From Bacillus timonensis (GTDB lineage: Bacteria > Bacillota > Bacilli > Bacillales > Bacillaceae_L), in contig JAIVAN010000004.1 of assembly GCA_020171895.1 (NCBI GenBank), forward strand, positions 248,001 through 312,000: 64,000 nt of DNA. Direction: 5' to 3'. The position numbers were made by a program, and so were the translations under genes. The notes beneath the pieces were generated by a model that saw only the letters and a list, made by a program, of their open reading frames with translations, had not been told where the DNA came from and did no database searches. The first letter of the stretch is position 1; each line of letters begins with the position of its first letter. This document shows, in pieces, positions 26,445 to 35,208 of the stretch.

Positions 26445-27400
26445 AATGGTTCTTAATCTTACTATTTCTGTTCACTTCCTTTCTTTTTTTTACTTCTATC
26501 TTTCAACTAATCTTAAATCGAGATAAAAGCATTGAAAAGAGGATGAAGCGATATTTAGCTGCAGATCGTAAAGGATTTGACAGAAAGAAGTTTAACTTAA
26601 TCCTCCAATTACAGTTAACGAAACAAAAAGTTCGAAAGCAAATGCTAACAAAGGAAAATAACTCAAAGTTAGAGCTTCAATTAAGTCAAGCGGGTTTGCC
26701 TTTAAAACCAGAGGAGTATGTATTATTTCTGTGGATGAGTGTGATTTTCTGTGCTGGTTTCCTTTTCTTTCTATCAGGTAATTTGTTATTTCTGTTAATA
26801 GGTGCTGTTTTAGGCTTTTTCCTTCCAAAGTGGTACATCAAAAAGAAAATCAAGAACCGCATGACAAAATTTAATGACGGCTTGGCGGATATGTTAACAA
26901 CGATTGTTGGATCTTTAAGAGCAGGATTTAGCTTTCCTCAAGCACTAAAAACGGTTGTGGAAGAAGCTCACTCTCCTATTAAGGAAGAAATGGAAACAGT
27001 GATAAGAGAAATGCAATACGGAACTAGTATTGAAGAAGCATTAAATAATTTAAAAAGCCGTATGCCTAGTGAGGACCTTGAATTGATGATTCAAGCTATC
27101 TTAATACAAAGACAAGTTGGTGGGAATTTAGCAACGGTACTAGACAAAATCATTGATACAATAAGAGATCGTACTAAAATACAACGCCAAATCCTTACTT
27201 TAACAGCTCAAGGAAGATTGTCCGGAATTGTGATTGGACTATTACCTATCATTTTAGGATTTGTTTTATATTTAATCGAACCAGAATATATTGGTACATT
27301 ATTTACGCATCCAATAGGAATGATGATGGTTGGCGCAGGCGCTTTTTCAGGTGCCATCGGGTTCATTATGATTCGTAAGTTAACCACGATTGAGGTGTAG
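26441..27400 (+). CDS. tadB: Tad inner-membrane platform protein TadB
   Basis: A 319-residue membrane protein with a type II secretion F domain (DMLTTIVGSLRAGFSFPQAL, then VIREMQYGTSIEEAL) and three or four membrane segments. It forms the membrane platform with TadC and binds TadA. ATG 26441 overlaps the tadA stop as ATGA. A TTG start nine bases earlier is less likely. Confidence 0.92.
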   Translation: MKWFLILLFLFTSFLFFTSIFQLILNRDKSIEKRMKRYLAADRKGFDRKKFNLILQLQLTKQKVRKQMLTKENNSKLELQLSQAGLPLKPEEYVLFLWMSVIFCAGFLFFLSGNLLFLLIGAVLGFFLPKWYIKKKIKNRMTKFNDGLADMLTTIVGSLRAGFSFPQALKTVVEEAHSPIKEEMETVIREMQYGTSIEEALNNLKSRMPSEDLELMIQAILIQRQVGGNLATVLDKIIDTIRDRTKIQRQILTLTAQGRLSGIVIGLLPIILGFVLYLIEPEYIGTLFTHPIGMMMVGAGAFSGAIGFIMIRKLTTIEV

Positions 27401-27403
27401 ATC

Positions 27404-28321
27404 ATGATTTATTTCACATTTTTCTTAATGGTCACTCTTACTATTTATGGTTTAATTATCATGAAATCTGAAAAAAAGCAAAGAGTTGAAAAAAGGATTT
27501 CAATTTTAAAAATTGATAATTCTGGAGAAAATGATTCAATCAATAAACAGGAACAACAAAAGTCACTTTTTCAACGGATGGTCTTTCCAATCTGGAAGGA
27601 ATTCAAGAAAAGTTTTAAGAGAAAGATGCCTGGAGAAAAACAAGCAAAACTTGAATTACGTCTCCTTCAAGCAGGCAGTCCATTTGGAATGACACCTGTT
27701 GATTATCGAATGCTTCAATTTGCACTGATCTTATTACTTCCTTTCCTTTCAGCAGGGTATGCACACTTATTACAAATGAATGGTAGTGTCGTTATACTTT
27801 TCGGTCTTGTAGGACTTGCAGGAGCGTTTGTTCTTCCTACCTTTTATTTAAAGCAAAAGGTGAAGGTAAGAAATGTAAGTGCGTTAAAGGAATTACCAGA
27901 CATATTGGATTTATTAACTGTTAGTTTAGAAGCAGGGCTAGGATTTGATTCAGCCATTAGTAAGGTAGTTTCAAAAAAAGAAGGTGTACTTTCAGCTGAA
28001 TTTCATAGATGTCTAGAGGAAATTCGTCTAGGGAAAACAAGAAGAGAAGCTTTGGCAGGTATTAGAGACCGCTTAATCGTAGATGAAATTCGCACGTTAA
28101 TAAGTAGTATTCTTCAAGCGGAGAAGCTAGGGATTGGGATGGTACAAGTATTACGTGTCCAATCAAATGAAGTTCGAGACCAGCGCAAACAACGTGCTGA
28201 AGAAGAAGCAATGAAAGCACCAATCAAAATGCTATTTCCACTTGTTTTATTTATCTTCCCAAGTCTATTTATCGTATTATTAGGACCAGCTATCATTCAA
28301 TTTTTACAAACCTTCAAATAA
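27404..28321 (+). CDS. tadC: Tad inner-membrane platform protein TadC
   Basis: A 305-residue paralogue of TadB with the same domain order. An N-terminal membrane segment is followed by a cytoplasmic stretch, two membrane segments, and the F domain with PDILDLLTVSLEAGLGFDSA and FHRCLEEIRLGKTRREAL. It starts three bases after tadB and ends at a terminator, closing the locus. No TadD or secretin gene is present, as usual in Gram-positive Tad loci. Confidence 0.92.
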   Translation: MIYFTFFLMVTLTIYGLIIMKSEKKQRVEKRISILKIDNSGENDSINKQEQQKSLFQRMVFPIWKEFKKSFKRKMPGEKQAKLELRLLQAGSPFGMTPVDYRMLQFALILLLPFLSAGYAHLLQMNGSVVILFGLVGLAGAFVLPTFYLKQKVKVRNVSALKELPDILDLLTVSLEAGLGFDSAISKVVSKKEGVLSAEFHRCLEEIRLGKTRREALAGIRDRLIVDEIRTLISSILQAEKLGIGMVQVLRVQSNEVRDQRKQRAEEEAMKAPIKMLFPLVLFIFPSLFIVLLGPAIIQFLQTFK

Positions 28322-28348
28322 AGAAGCAGTGAAACCTGCTTCTTTTTT
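28321..28348 (+). terminator. Terminator of the Tad operon
   Basis: AGAAGCAG (28322-28329) pairs with CTGCTTCT (28336-28343) around six bases, followed by TTTTT. It directly abuts the tadC stop. Confidence 0.9.
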
Positions 28349-28406
28349 GCGTTTTCATCTACTCGTTTGTTTCATCGGTGTTTATTAATCTTTTAACGTA
28401 GCCTTT

Positions 28407-28658
28407 CATGCAATTTCAAATTTGCACCATGAAGGATGAAAATGTGTAATTGTTTCTTTTGTGCATTATAGAGTGTTCAATCCAATTAATTCAGAAGTGT
28501 TAACCGAAGTGGAAGGACTGAGACTCCTGCGGGAGATGCGCTGGACTGGAGACCCCACAGGCGAAGCCGAGGAGGCTCCAGGAGCGCCCCGCGGAAAGCG
28601 AGGTTCCTGCAACGAAGGTTAACACCCCATATACAGTGTCGTATTTTCAGGGTAGCCT
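28407..28658 (-). repeat. Composite GC-rich repeat, copy 3
   Basis: The core (28497-28625, 129 bp) runs from GTGTTAACC to GGTTAACAC in the opposite orientation to copy 1. CTGGAG and CTCCAG arms are paired inside. The left flank carries TTGCACCATGAAGGATG and the right flank ACAGTGTCGTATTTTCAGG, both shared with other copies. It fills the tadC-yisK gap, which has no gene. Confidence 0.92.
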
Positions 28659-28730
28659 TTTCTTTTGAAAGAGGAAAAAGAATAAGTGTAGCGAATACTG
28701 TACATGAAGTTTATTTTGAGGTGATCAGAG

Positions 28731-29636
28731 ATGAGATTTATATCAGCTATTCACGAAAAAGAATCCTTTATTGGATACGTAGATGAAACATTATCATATA
28801 CGATAAATCTACAAGCTGCAGAAAAAGTGATGAGAGGCACAAGCAAACTCCCTACCAACATGGTTAACTGCATTGAAATGGGTGAAGAATTTATTAGGCT
28901 TGCAAATGAAATTGCCGATTGGGCATTAACCAAGCGATCAAGAGATTATTTTTACGAACCTGCTGACTATCAATTGCTTGCACCAATCCCTAGACCAACC
29001 AAAAACGTATTCTGCGTTGGCAAAAACTACGCCGACCATGCAATTGAAATGGGAAGTGCTGAAGATATCCCAGAGAATATTATGATGTTCACGAAAGCTC
29101 CTACAACCGTTGTTGGATCTGGGGCTACTGTATTAAACCATATGGATGTAACCAATCAATTGGATTACGAAGGCGAACTCGCAGTTGTGATTGGAAAAAG
29201 AGGCAAGGCTATACCTGAAGAAAAAGCTCTTGAATATGTCTTTGGATATACCATTGTTAACGATATTACGGCTAGAGATATTCAGTCAAAACATAAACAA
29301 TTCTTTCTAGGCAAAAGTCTTGATACGACTTGTCCAATGGGACCATTTCTTGCATATCACACCTTAATTGGAAATCCAAATAACTTGAAAATAGAAACAA
29401 AGGTAAATGGCGAGATTAGACAATCAGCAACCACTAGGCAATTCATTTTTCCAGTTGAAACAATTATCTCAGTCATTTCACAAGGAATGACATTAGAACC
29501 GGGAGATATCATCGCAACTGGTACGCCTGCAGGAGTAGGAAAGGGGTTTAAACCTCCAAGGTATCTAAAGCAGGGAGATAAGATAGAAGTATCAATTGAG
29601 GGACTAGGTGTATTAGTTAACGAAATTGAGAAGTAA
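28731..29636 (+). CDS. yisK: Fumarylacetoacetate hydrolase-family protein, YisK-like
   Basis: A 301-residue FAH-fold enzyme, the same length as B. subtilis YisK, which acts on oxaloacetate and affects cell shape through Mbl. The N-terminal YisK-type domain is followed by the catalytic core: VFCVGKNYADHAIEMG, the metal ligands in DYEGELAVVIGK, VNDITARDIQ, KSLDTTCPMGPF and DIIATGTPAGVGKG. ATG 28731 follows GAGGTGATCAG. Synteny (downstream of gerP-yisI, upstream of yisL) supports the name, and decarboxylase activity is inferred from it. Confidence 0.85.
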   Translation: MRFISAIHEKESFIGYVDETLSYTINLQAAEKVMRGTSKLPTNMVNCIEMGEEFIRLANEIADWALTKRSRDYFYEPADYQLLAPIPRPTKNVFCVGKNYADHAIEMGSAEDIPENIMMFTKAPTTVVGSGATVLNHMDVTNQLDYEGELAVVIGKRGKAIPEEKALEYVFGYTIVNDITARDIQSKHKQFFLGKSLDTTCPMGPFLAYHTLIGNPNNLKIETKVNGEIRQSATTRQFIFPVETIISVISQGMTLEPGDIIATGTPAGVGKGFKPPRYLKQGDKIEVSIEGLGVLVNEIEK

Positions 29637-29640
29637 TTAT

Positions 29641-29676
29641 AAAAAGGTCTAGTGTAAATACAACACTAGACCTTTA
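29641..29676. terminator. Bidirectional terminator between yisK and rocD
   Basis: AAAGGTCTAGTGT (29643-29655) pairs with ACACTAGACCTTT (29663-29675) around seven bases, between the convergent yisK and rocD genes. Confidence 0.9.
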
Positions 29677-29680
29677 CTAT

Positions 29681-30874
29681 TTAAGCGGAAAGAATTTTTT
29701 TCACTTTGTTTATTGCCCAATCTAACTCTTCTTGTGAAATAATAAGCGGTGGTGCAAAGCGTATAACCGTTTCGTGCGTCTCTTTACAAAGAAGTCCTTC
29801 TTCCTTTAATTTTTCACAATAAGGACGAGCTGCATCTGTTAGCTCTACCCCAATAAACAACCCACGACCTCTTACTTCTTTAATAATGGGATTATTAATT
29901 TCTTTTAATTTCTCTTGCATATAGTTACCTAGTTCTAGGGAACGTTCAACTAATTTTTCATCCAATAACACATCAAGAGCTGCAATTGACACGGCACAAG
30001 CAAGTGGGTTTCCACCGAAAGTGGAACCGTGTGAACCAGGATTAAAGACACCAAGTACATCTTTGTTAGCAGCAACACATGAGATAGGGAACACCCCACC
30101 TCCAAGTGCTTTTCCTAATATATACATATCTGGATTAACATCTTCCCACTGACAAGCAAACATTTTTCCTGAGCGACCAAGACCTGCTTGAATTTCATCA
30201 GAAATATACAACACATTATTGTCTTTACAAACGTTAAATGCTTCTTTTAAGAATCCTTCTTTTGGAATGTTAATTCCTGCTTCTCCTTGAATCGGTTCAA
30301 AAATAAATGCTGCAGTATTTGCTGAAATTGCTGATTTCAGTGCTTCTATATCACCATATGGAATAATTTTAATTCCTGGAAGCATCGGGCCAAAACCTCT
30401 TTTATATTCTTCACTAGATGACATTGATACTGCTGTCATTGTTCTTCCGTGGAAGTTATCTTCACAAACGATAATTTCAGCTTGGTCATTTGGTACACCC
30501 TTTACGTCATAAGCCCATCTACGTGCTGCCTTTACTGCTGTTTCTACCGCTTCAGCACCAGTATTCATAGGCAATACCATATCTTTTCCTGTTAAATTAG
30601 ATACTCTTTCATACCATGGTCCTAATTGATCATTGTGAAAGGCTCTTGAAGTGAGTGTGATTTTGTCTGCTTGATCCTTTAATGCTTGAATAATTTTCGG
30701 ATGACGATGTCCTTGATTCACAGCTGAATATGCACTTAACATATCCATGTACTTATTACCTTCAGGGTCTTCCACCCAAACGCCCTCCGCTTTAGAAATA
30801 ACAATTGGAAGTGGATGATAGTTCTTTGCCCCATATTTTTCAGTGAGAGAGATAAGTTCTTGCGATTTTCCCAT
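29681..30874 (-). CDS. rocD: Ornithine aminotransferase
   Basis: PLP enzyme converting ornithine and 2-oxoglutarate to glutamate semialdehyde and glutamate in arginine breakdown. The 397-residue protein carries [23 protein letters not shown], the PLP-aspartate segment [14 protein letters not shown] and the Schiff-base lysine in [12 protein letters not shown] 30874 follows GGAGG by about eight bases and gives the usual N-terminus MGKSQELI. Other roc genes are not adjacent. It lies between yisK and yisL and appears inserted relative to the B. subtilis order. Confidence 0.94.
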   Translation of the reverse strand: MGKSQELISLTEKYGAKNYHPLPIVISKAEGVWVEDPEGNKYMDMLSAYSAVNQGHRHPKIIQALKDQADKITLTSRAFHNDQLGPWYERVSNLTGKDMVLPMNTGAEAVETAVKAARRWAYDVKGVPNDQAEIIVCEDNFHGRTMTAVSMSSSEEYKRGFGPMLPGIKIIPYGDIEALKSAISANTAAFIFEPIQGEAGINIPKEGFLKEAFNVCKDNNVLYISDEIQAGLGRSGKMFACQWEDVNPDMYILGKALGGGVFPISCVAANKDVLGVFNPGSHGSTFGGNPLACAVSIAALDVLLDEKLVERSLELGNYMQEKLKEINNPIIKEVRGRGLFIGVELTDAARPYCEKLKEEGLLCKETHETVIRFAPPLIISQEELDWAINKVKKILSA

Positions 30875-30944
30875 ATAAAAACCTCCAATAAGTATGATTA
30901 TTCTTAACATATCCTACTCTTACAAATCATTCAACAATATCCAT

Positions 30945-30973
30945 CTTATATATTTTTCGTTTTTTTGTGTAAA
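30945..30973 (-). promoter_or_regulatory. Sigma-A-type promoter of rocD
   Basis: On the minus strand TTTACA (30968-30973) and TATAAG (30945-30950) are 17 bases apart, each matching five of six consensus bases. No convincing sigma-54 -24/-12 pair was found, unlike the B. subtilis roc promoters. Confidence 0.6.
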
Positions 30974-31024
30974 ACATGCTATTATTATTTTATTCTTATT
31001 ATTATCGTTGAAGGAGGCATTTTA

Positions 31025-31381
31025 ATGACGCATGCACATATTACAAGTTGGTTAGTAGCGCTTATTTTATTTTTTGTAGCAGTCTCACTACATAAGGCTG
31101 GCAAAGAAAAAGGAAGTAAAATAGTACATATGACATTACGTTTATTCTATTTAATCATTATTGCAACAGGTGTTGTTTTACTTCTAGGTGTTGAGCAACT
31201 TTCTGGTCTATACCACGTAAAAGCGACAGTTGGAATATTAGCAATTGGATTGATGGAAATGGTCCTAGTTCGTACAAAAAAAGGAAAATCAACGAATGTT
31301 TCTTGGATTCTTTTCGCGATCATTTTCGTTGTCACTGTTTATTTAGGATTAAAATTACCAATAGGTCTTTATCTTTTTTAA
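31025..31381 (+). CDS. yisL: DUF1516 membrane protein, YisL-like
   Basis: A 118-residue protein with four predicted membrane helices, starting MTHAHITSWLVALILFFVAV and ending in KLPIGLYLF. Length and layout match B. subtilis YisL, a DUF1516 protein of unknown function. ATG 31025 follows AAGGAGG by seven bases, and a longer reading from 30965 precedes that site. It lies divergent from rocD and ends in its own terminator. Confidence 0.85.
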   Translation: MTHAHITSWLVALILFFVAVSLHKAGKEKGSKIVHMTLRLFYLIIIATGVVLLLGVEQLSGLYHVKATVGILAIGLMEMVLVRTKKGKSTNVSWILFAIIFVVTVYLGLKLPIGLYLF

Positions 31382-31411
31382 AAAAGCTATCATCTGATAG
31401 CTTTTTTTTTA
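31382..31411 (+). terminator. Terminator of yisL
   Basis: AAAAAGCTATC pairs with GATAGCTTTTT around a four-base loop, immediately after the stop codon, followed by more T. Confidence 0.93.
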
Positions 31412-31498
31412 TTTATCAGTTAATTCTAGTAACGTAATGTGATATATTAAAATCATCAATATATCGAAAAATGTCGAATTACGAAGGTGTGGTGAACC

Positions 31499-34405
31499 AT
31501 GAAGACTTATAGTTTGAAATGCGACTACATAGAAGATATACAACCGTTCTTATATAAAAATCAATTGAATCAAGAAAAGCATCTACTTGTTCAAGTCTTT
31601 TGCGGTAAACCACAGTTATCTTATATTAAGCAGCTTCTTTCCCTTCTTGAAGCTGAACTCCCTGATGCTGTTATTGTAGGTGTCACAACAGATGGAGAGA
31701 TTAATAAGGGGGAAATTCATACTGAATCAGTCGTCCTATCATGTACAGTTTTTCAATCAACTAGAATAAAAGCGCATTCCCTTGCTCTTTCTGATTGTAA
31801 AAATAGCTTTGAATTAGGTGCGAGTATCGTTTCAAATGTTATTGAGTCTGATAGTAAGGCGATTATCTTGTTTGCTAGTGGATTTGAAATTCATATGGAG
31901 GAATTCTGTCAAGGAGTGAATTCGCTAGAAGCTGATATTCATATTTCTGGTGGGCTTGCTGGTGATAATGGAGCTTATAAAGAAACATTTGTTTTTGCAA
32001 ATGGTCGTATTCTTTCAAATGGAGTTGTTGCCGTCTCTCTTGCAAATGAAGAGTTGGAAGTCCAAACAGTGACGACTTATGATTGGAAAGAAGTAGGTAC
32101 TTCTTTTGAAATCACAAAAGCAAAAGGAAATAGATTATATTCTCTTAATGGAAATCCCTCACTCTCAATTATTACTCACTATTTAGGTGTTGAATTTGTA
32201 AAAGAACTACCACGTTCGGGAAGTGGTTTTCCTTTCCACCTTAATCGAAATGGAAAAGATGTCTACTTGTTTATTGAAAACGTATATGAAGACGGTTCAT
32301 TTGAACTGACAGGCAACGTGCAAGAGGGTGAACTGATTCGCTTTTCATTTGCGAATGTGCCACAGATCTTAGAAAAGACAACAAAAGAGATCAAAAAGCT
32401 CTCTTCAGAACCAGTTGAGTCAATCTTTGTGTATGATTGTATGTCTCGCCGTAGAAATTTAGGGAACTTCTCAAAGCAAGAGCTTACATTTATAGATAAA
32501 GTTGCAACATCGACAGGTTGCTTTTCTTATGGAGAATTTACAATAGAAAATAACAAACTAAAGTGTATCGGAAATTCACTGACGCTATTGGCTTTAGCAG
32601 AATCTAAGGAATCAATTCCAGCTACACAAGTAGATATATCCTATACGGTTTCTGAAAATGATCAATCACTAGTCACCTTATCAAATTTAATTCATGCATC
32701 GTCTAATGATATTGTGACATTACGAGATAGCATAGAAGAGTCAAGAGAAAGATATAGGTCACTATTTGAACATAACACAGATGTTGTTTACTCTACCGAT
32801 TTAAAGGGGAAATTCACATCAGTAAATGCTGCATTTACAAAGGCATTTGGTTATACGGAAGAAGAAGTTTTTCAAAAAAGTGCTCTCTTATTTATAAAAG
32901 AAACTGATATACAAAAGGTAAGGACAATTTTCTATAAAACACTAAAGGGCATCGAACAGCACTACGAGATTGATTTGCCGACTAAAGATGGTGAATTTTT
33001 TACATTTGAAGTAAAGAATGTACCAATCATCATTAAAGGTAAAAAAGTTGGGATTTATGGGATTGCTAGAAATATCACAGAGCAAAAACGGACAGAAGAA
33101 AGAATCTCCTATTTTGCATATCACGATGTTGAAACGGGATTACCAAATCGACATAAATTTACCGAACAATTAAATGAACAACTTAAACGGATGAAAAAGA
33201 ATGATAAAAAGCTAGCTGTAGTATTTTTTGATTTCGACCGTTTTAAAATTATTAACGATACATTGGGCCATCATGCTGGAGATACGATCATAAAACAAAT
33301 GATTGAACGCGTTAAATCTATCCTACCTCCTAAAAGCTACATGGGACGATTTGGCGGCGATAAGTTTACACTCATGCTTTCAAACAATATTACGGTCGAT
33401 TCAATCATTGATGACCTCCAAGAGATACAAAAAATTATATCAAAACCAGTAATGTTTGAAGAACAAGAATTCTTTATTTCAGCAAGCTGTGGTGTAAGTA
33501 TCTACCCAAATGATGCAGTAGATGCAACCTCGCTTCTTAAGCATGCAGATTCTGCACTTAATCTTGCAAAATTACAAGGTGGGAATAAAATAAAGTTCTA
33601 TTCATATGAAATGAATCAACATGCGCTGTATCGAATAGAATTAGAAAGTTATTTACGCAAAGCATTAGAAAAAGATGAATTTTTTCTGTGTTATCAACCA
33701 ATCATTGATACGAATACTGGAAGCATTTATTGTAGTGAAGCGTTAATTCGTTGGAATCATCCAAAGCTTGGTTTAGTATCACCAGCTGAATTTATTCCAT
33801 TAGCTGAGGAAACAGGTATCATTCATGAAATCGGAAAATGGGTGTTGTTGCATGCTTGTCAACAAATTAAACAATGGCATGATAGAGGATTTAACCATTT
33901 ACATGTTTCTGTCAATGTTTCTGCTAATCAGTTTCAACAACCACAATTTTTACAGGATGTAAAACATGCTCTTGATAGATCAAAACTTGATCCTAGTTAT
34001 CTCATTCTAGAATTAACTGAAAGTGTGATGCTACGAAATTCCTCCTATAGTGTGCAATTAATGAAAGAACTAAAAGGAATTGGTGTAAAAGTAGCGATTG
34101 ATGATTTTGGAACTGGCTTTTCTTCATTAAGTTATTTGAAGAACTTACCAATAGATAAATTGAAAATTGATCGTTCATTTGTTCAGCATTTACAGGTAGA
34201 TTCCCCAGATATGGCAATTGTCAAAGCCATTTTAACAATGGGGCAAGGTTTGAATGTAAAAGTAGTGGCAGAAGGTGTTGAAACGAACAATCAGTTAGCT
34301 TTACTAAAAGATCTTCGTTGCCATTATGTACAAGGGTATTATTATTCAAAGCCACTTCCAAAAGATGAATTTGAGAAGAAATTAGCTGAAAAACAATTAA
34401 TCTAA
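31499..34405 (+). CDS. FIST-PAS-GGDEF-EAL sensory protein (c-di-GMP turnover)
   Basis: A 968-residue cytoplasmic signalling protein. A FIST N and C pair (about 25-360, with VIVGVTTDGEI, SGGLAGDNG and VESIFVYDCMSRR) probably binds small ligands such as amino acids. It is followed by a PAS domain (about 415-530, ERYRSLFEHNTDVVYSTDL), a GGDEF domain (about 540-700) and an EAL domain (about 715-960). The cyclase active-site loop reads GGDKF (619-623), with the usual E replaced by K, so cyclase activity is doubtful. The EAL motif (E747-L749), ELTESVML and IDDFGTGFSSLSYL are intact, which predicts phosphodiesterase activity. There are no membrane segments. In B. subtilis wprA occupies this slot. 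Confidence 0.9.
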   Translation: MKTYSLKCDYIEDIQPFLYKNQLNQEKHLLVQVFCGKPQLSYIKQLLSLLEAELPDAVIVGVTTDGEINKGEIHTESVVLSCTVFQSTRIKAHSLALSDCKNSFELGASIVSNVIESDSKAIILFASGFEIHMEEFCQGVNSLEADIHISGGLAGDNGAYKETFVFANGRILSNGVVAVSLANEELEVQTVTTYDWKEVGTSFEITKAKGNRLYSLNGNPSLSIITHYLGVEFVKELPRSGSGFPFHLNRNGKDVYLFIENVYEDGSFELTGNVQEGELIRFSFANVPQILEKTTKEIKKLSSEPVESIFVYDCMSRRRNLGNFSKQELTFIDKVATSTGCFSYGEFTIENNKLKCIGNSLTLLALAESKESIPATQVDISYTVSENDQSLVTLSNLIHASSNDIVTLRDSIEESRERYRSLFEHNTDVVYSTDLKGKFTSVNAAFTKAFGYTEEEVFQKSALLFIKETDIQKVRTIFYKTLKGIEQHYEIDLPTKDGEFFTFEVKNVPIIIKGKKVGIYGIARNITEQKRTEERISYFAYHDVETGLPNRHKFTEQLNEQLKRMKKNDKKLAVVFFDFDRFKIINDTLGHHAGDTIIKQMIERVKSILPPKSYMGRFGGDKFTLMLSNNITVDSIIDDLQEIQKIISKPVMFEEQEFFISASCGVSIYPNDAVDATSLLKHADSALNLAKLQGGNKIKFYSYEMNQHALYRIELESYLRKALEKDEFFLCYQPIIDTNTGSIYCSEALIRWNHPKLGLVSPAEFIPLAEETGIIHEIGKWVLLHACQQIKQWHDRGFNHLHVSVNVSANQFQQPQFLQDVKHALDRSKLDPSYLILELTESVMLRNSSYSVQLMKELKGIGVKVAIDDFGTGFSSLSYLKNLPIDKLKIDRSFVQHLQVDSPDMAIVKAILTMGQGLNVKVVAEGVETNNQLALLKDLRCHYVQGYYYSKPLPKDEFEKKLAEKQLI

Positions 34406-34410
34406 TAAAA

Positions 34411-34446
34411 GAGAGGAACAATTTTTAACAAATTGTTCCTCTTTTT
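34411..34446. terminator. Bidirectional terminator
   Basis: GAGGAACAATTT pairs with AAATTGTTCCTC around five bases, followed by TTTTT on the plus strand. It serves the FIST-GGDEF-EAL gene and the convergent gene at 34447. Confidence 0.92.
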
Positions 34447-35013
34447 CTATCCTCCTAGAGATGTTAAGACGGATCGTTTTCCATTAGCTATTGTGTATTC
34501 AAATCGGTCTTGTGATTTGTTCCCCCTAGAAAAATGGTGTTGGACTGTACAAATTAACTCGTTATTATCGTAAATAATTGTATTGACTCCATGAATGTTT
34601 TGTTCGACGTTCTCAATAAACATAGAGTAATTATGGCAATAAATACAGTCATATAAAGAGAACGATAACTTGTTAAGTGTAGACGTGTATTGGATGAATA
34701 TCTCATCAGGCAACGATTCAAGTAAAACTCTGTACGAGTATTGAAGACCTTTTCTGACTCGAATATTATCACCTTGGTCCAATTTATAAAGATAATCAAT
34801 TAACTTGATTAACCCATCTCCCACATATGATCCTCTTTCCCATTTATTAAGAGTGAGGACCTCCATTTCAAACTCTGATAATTCCTCTAATAATGAGGCT
34901 TCATCATTTTCTTCATCAAAGAAGACCCATTGATCATTGATATATTCTACTGTTCCCCTAGTATAGGATCTTTTTTGTTCATTCAAAGAATTAAGGCGAT
35001 GTTGTAAGTTCAA
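34447..35013 (-). CDS. Conserved Bacillus-type protein of unknown function, YisN position
   Basis: A 188-residue soluble protein rich in acidic residues and tyrosine. It has a predicted beta-rich N-terminal segment (RGTVEYINDQWVFFDEENDE), a helical centre with GLIKLIDYLYKLDQGD, and a CIYCHN motif. No enzyme signature was recognised. Its place between yisL and asnO corresponds to yisN in B. subtilis, and homology is plausible but unproven here. It is divergent from asnO. It starts at ATG 35013 after AGGAGG. Confidence 0.65.
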   Translation of the reverse strand: MNLQHRLNSLNEQKRSYTRGTVEYINDQWVFFDEENDEASLLEELSEFEMEVLTLNKWERGSYVGDGLIKLIDYLYKLDQGDNIRVRKGLQYSYRVLLESLPDEIFIQYTSTLNKLSFSLYDCIYCHNYSMFIENVEQNIHGVNTIIYDNNELICTVQHHFSRGNKSQDRFEYTIANGKRSVLTSLGG

Positions 35014-35130
35014 TGTAGAAAATCCTCCTATATATTAGTGTTAGTAAATAAATGTGTAATGATTTCCTTTTCTATTTTTTGACGAAATTAGTGTTTTTTA
35101 AACATGAAAAGGCTTGCAAAAAGTTGGACA

Positions 35131-35161
35131 ATACATCTATCAAGCCTACGTTGCATACAAT
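35131..35161 (+). promoter_or_regulatory. Candidate sigma-E promoter of asnO
   Basis: CATACAAT (35154-35161) is a perfect match to the sigma-E -10 consensus CATACAMT, 47 bases before asnO. The -35 region about 15 bases upstream (ATACATC) matches only loosely. B. subtilis asnO is expressed during sporulation, which fits. Confidence 0.5.
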
Positions 35162-35208
35162 GAGAACAGTAAATAAGCCACACTTATGTAGTAGAAAGGA
35201 TGATAAGG

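Noticed and set aside
30945-31000. Sigma-54 promoter for rocD as in B. subtilis roc genes
   Set aside because: No GG/GC pair at -24/-12 spacing was found. A sigma-A-type promoter with 17-base spacing fits better.
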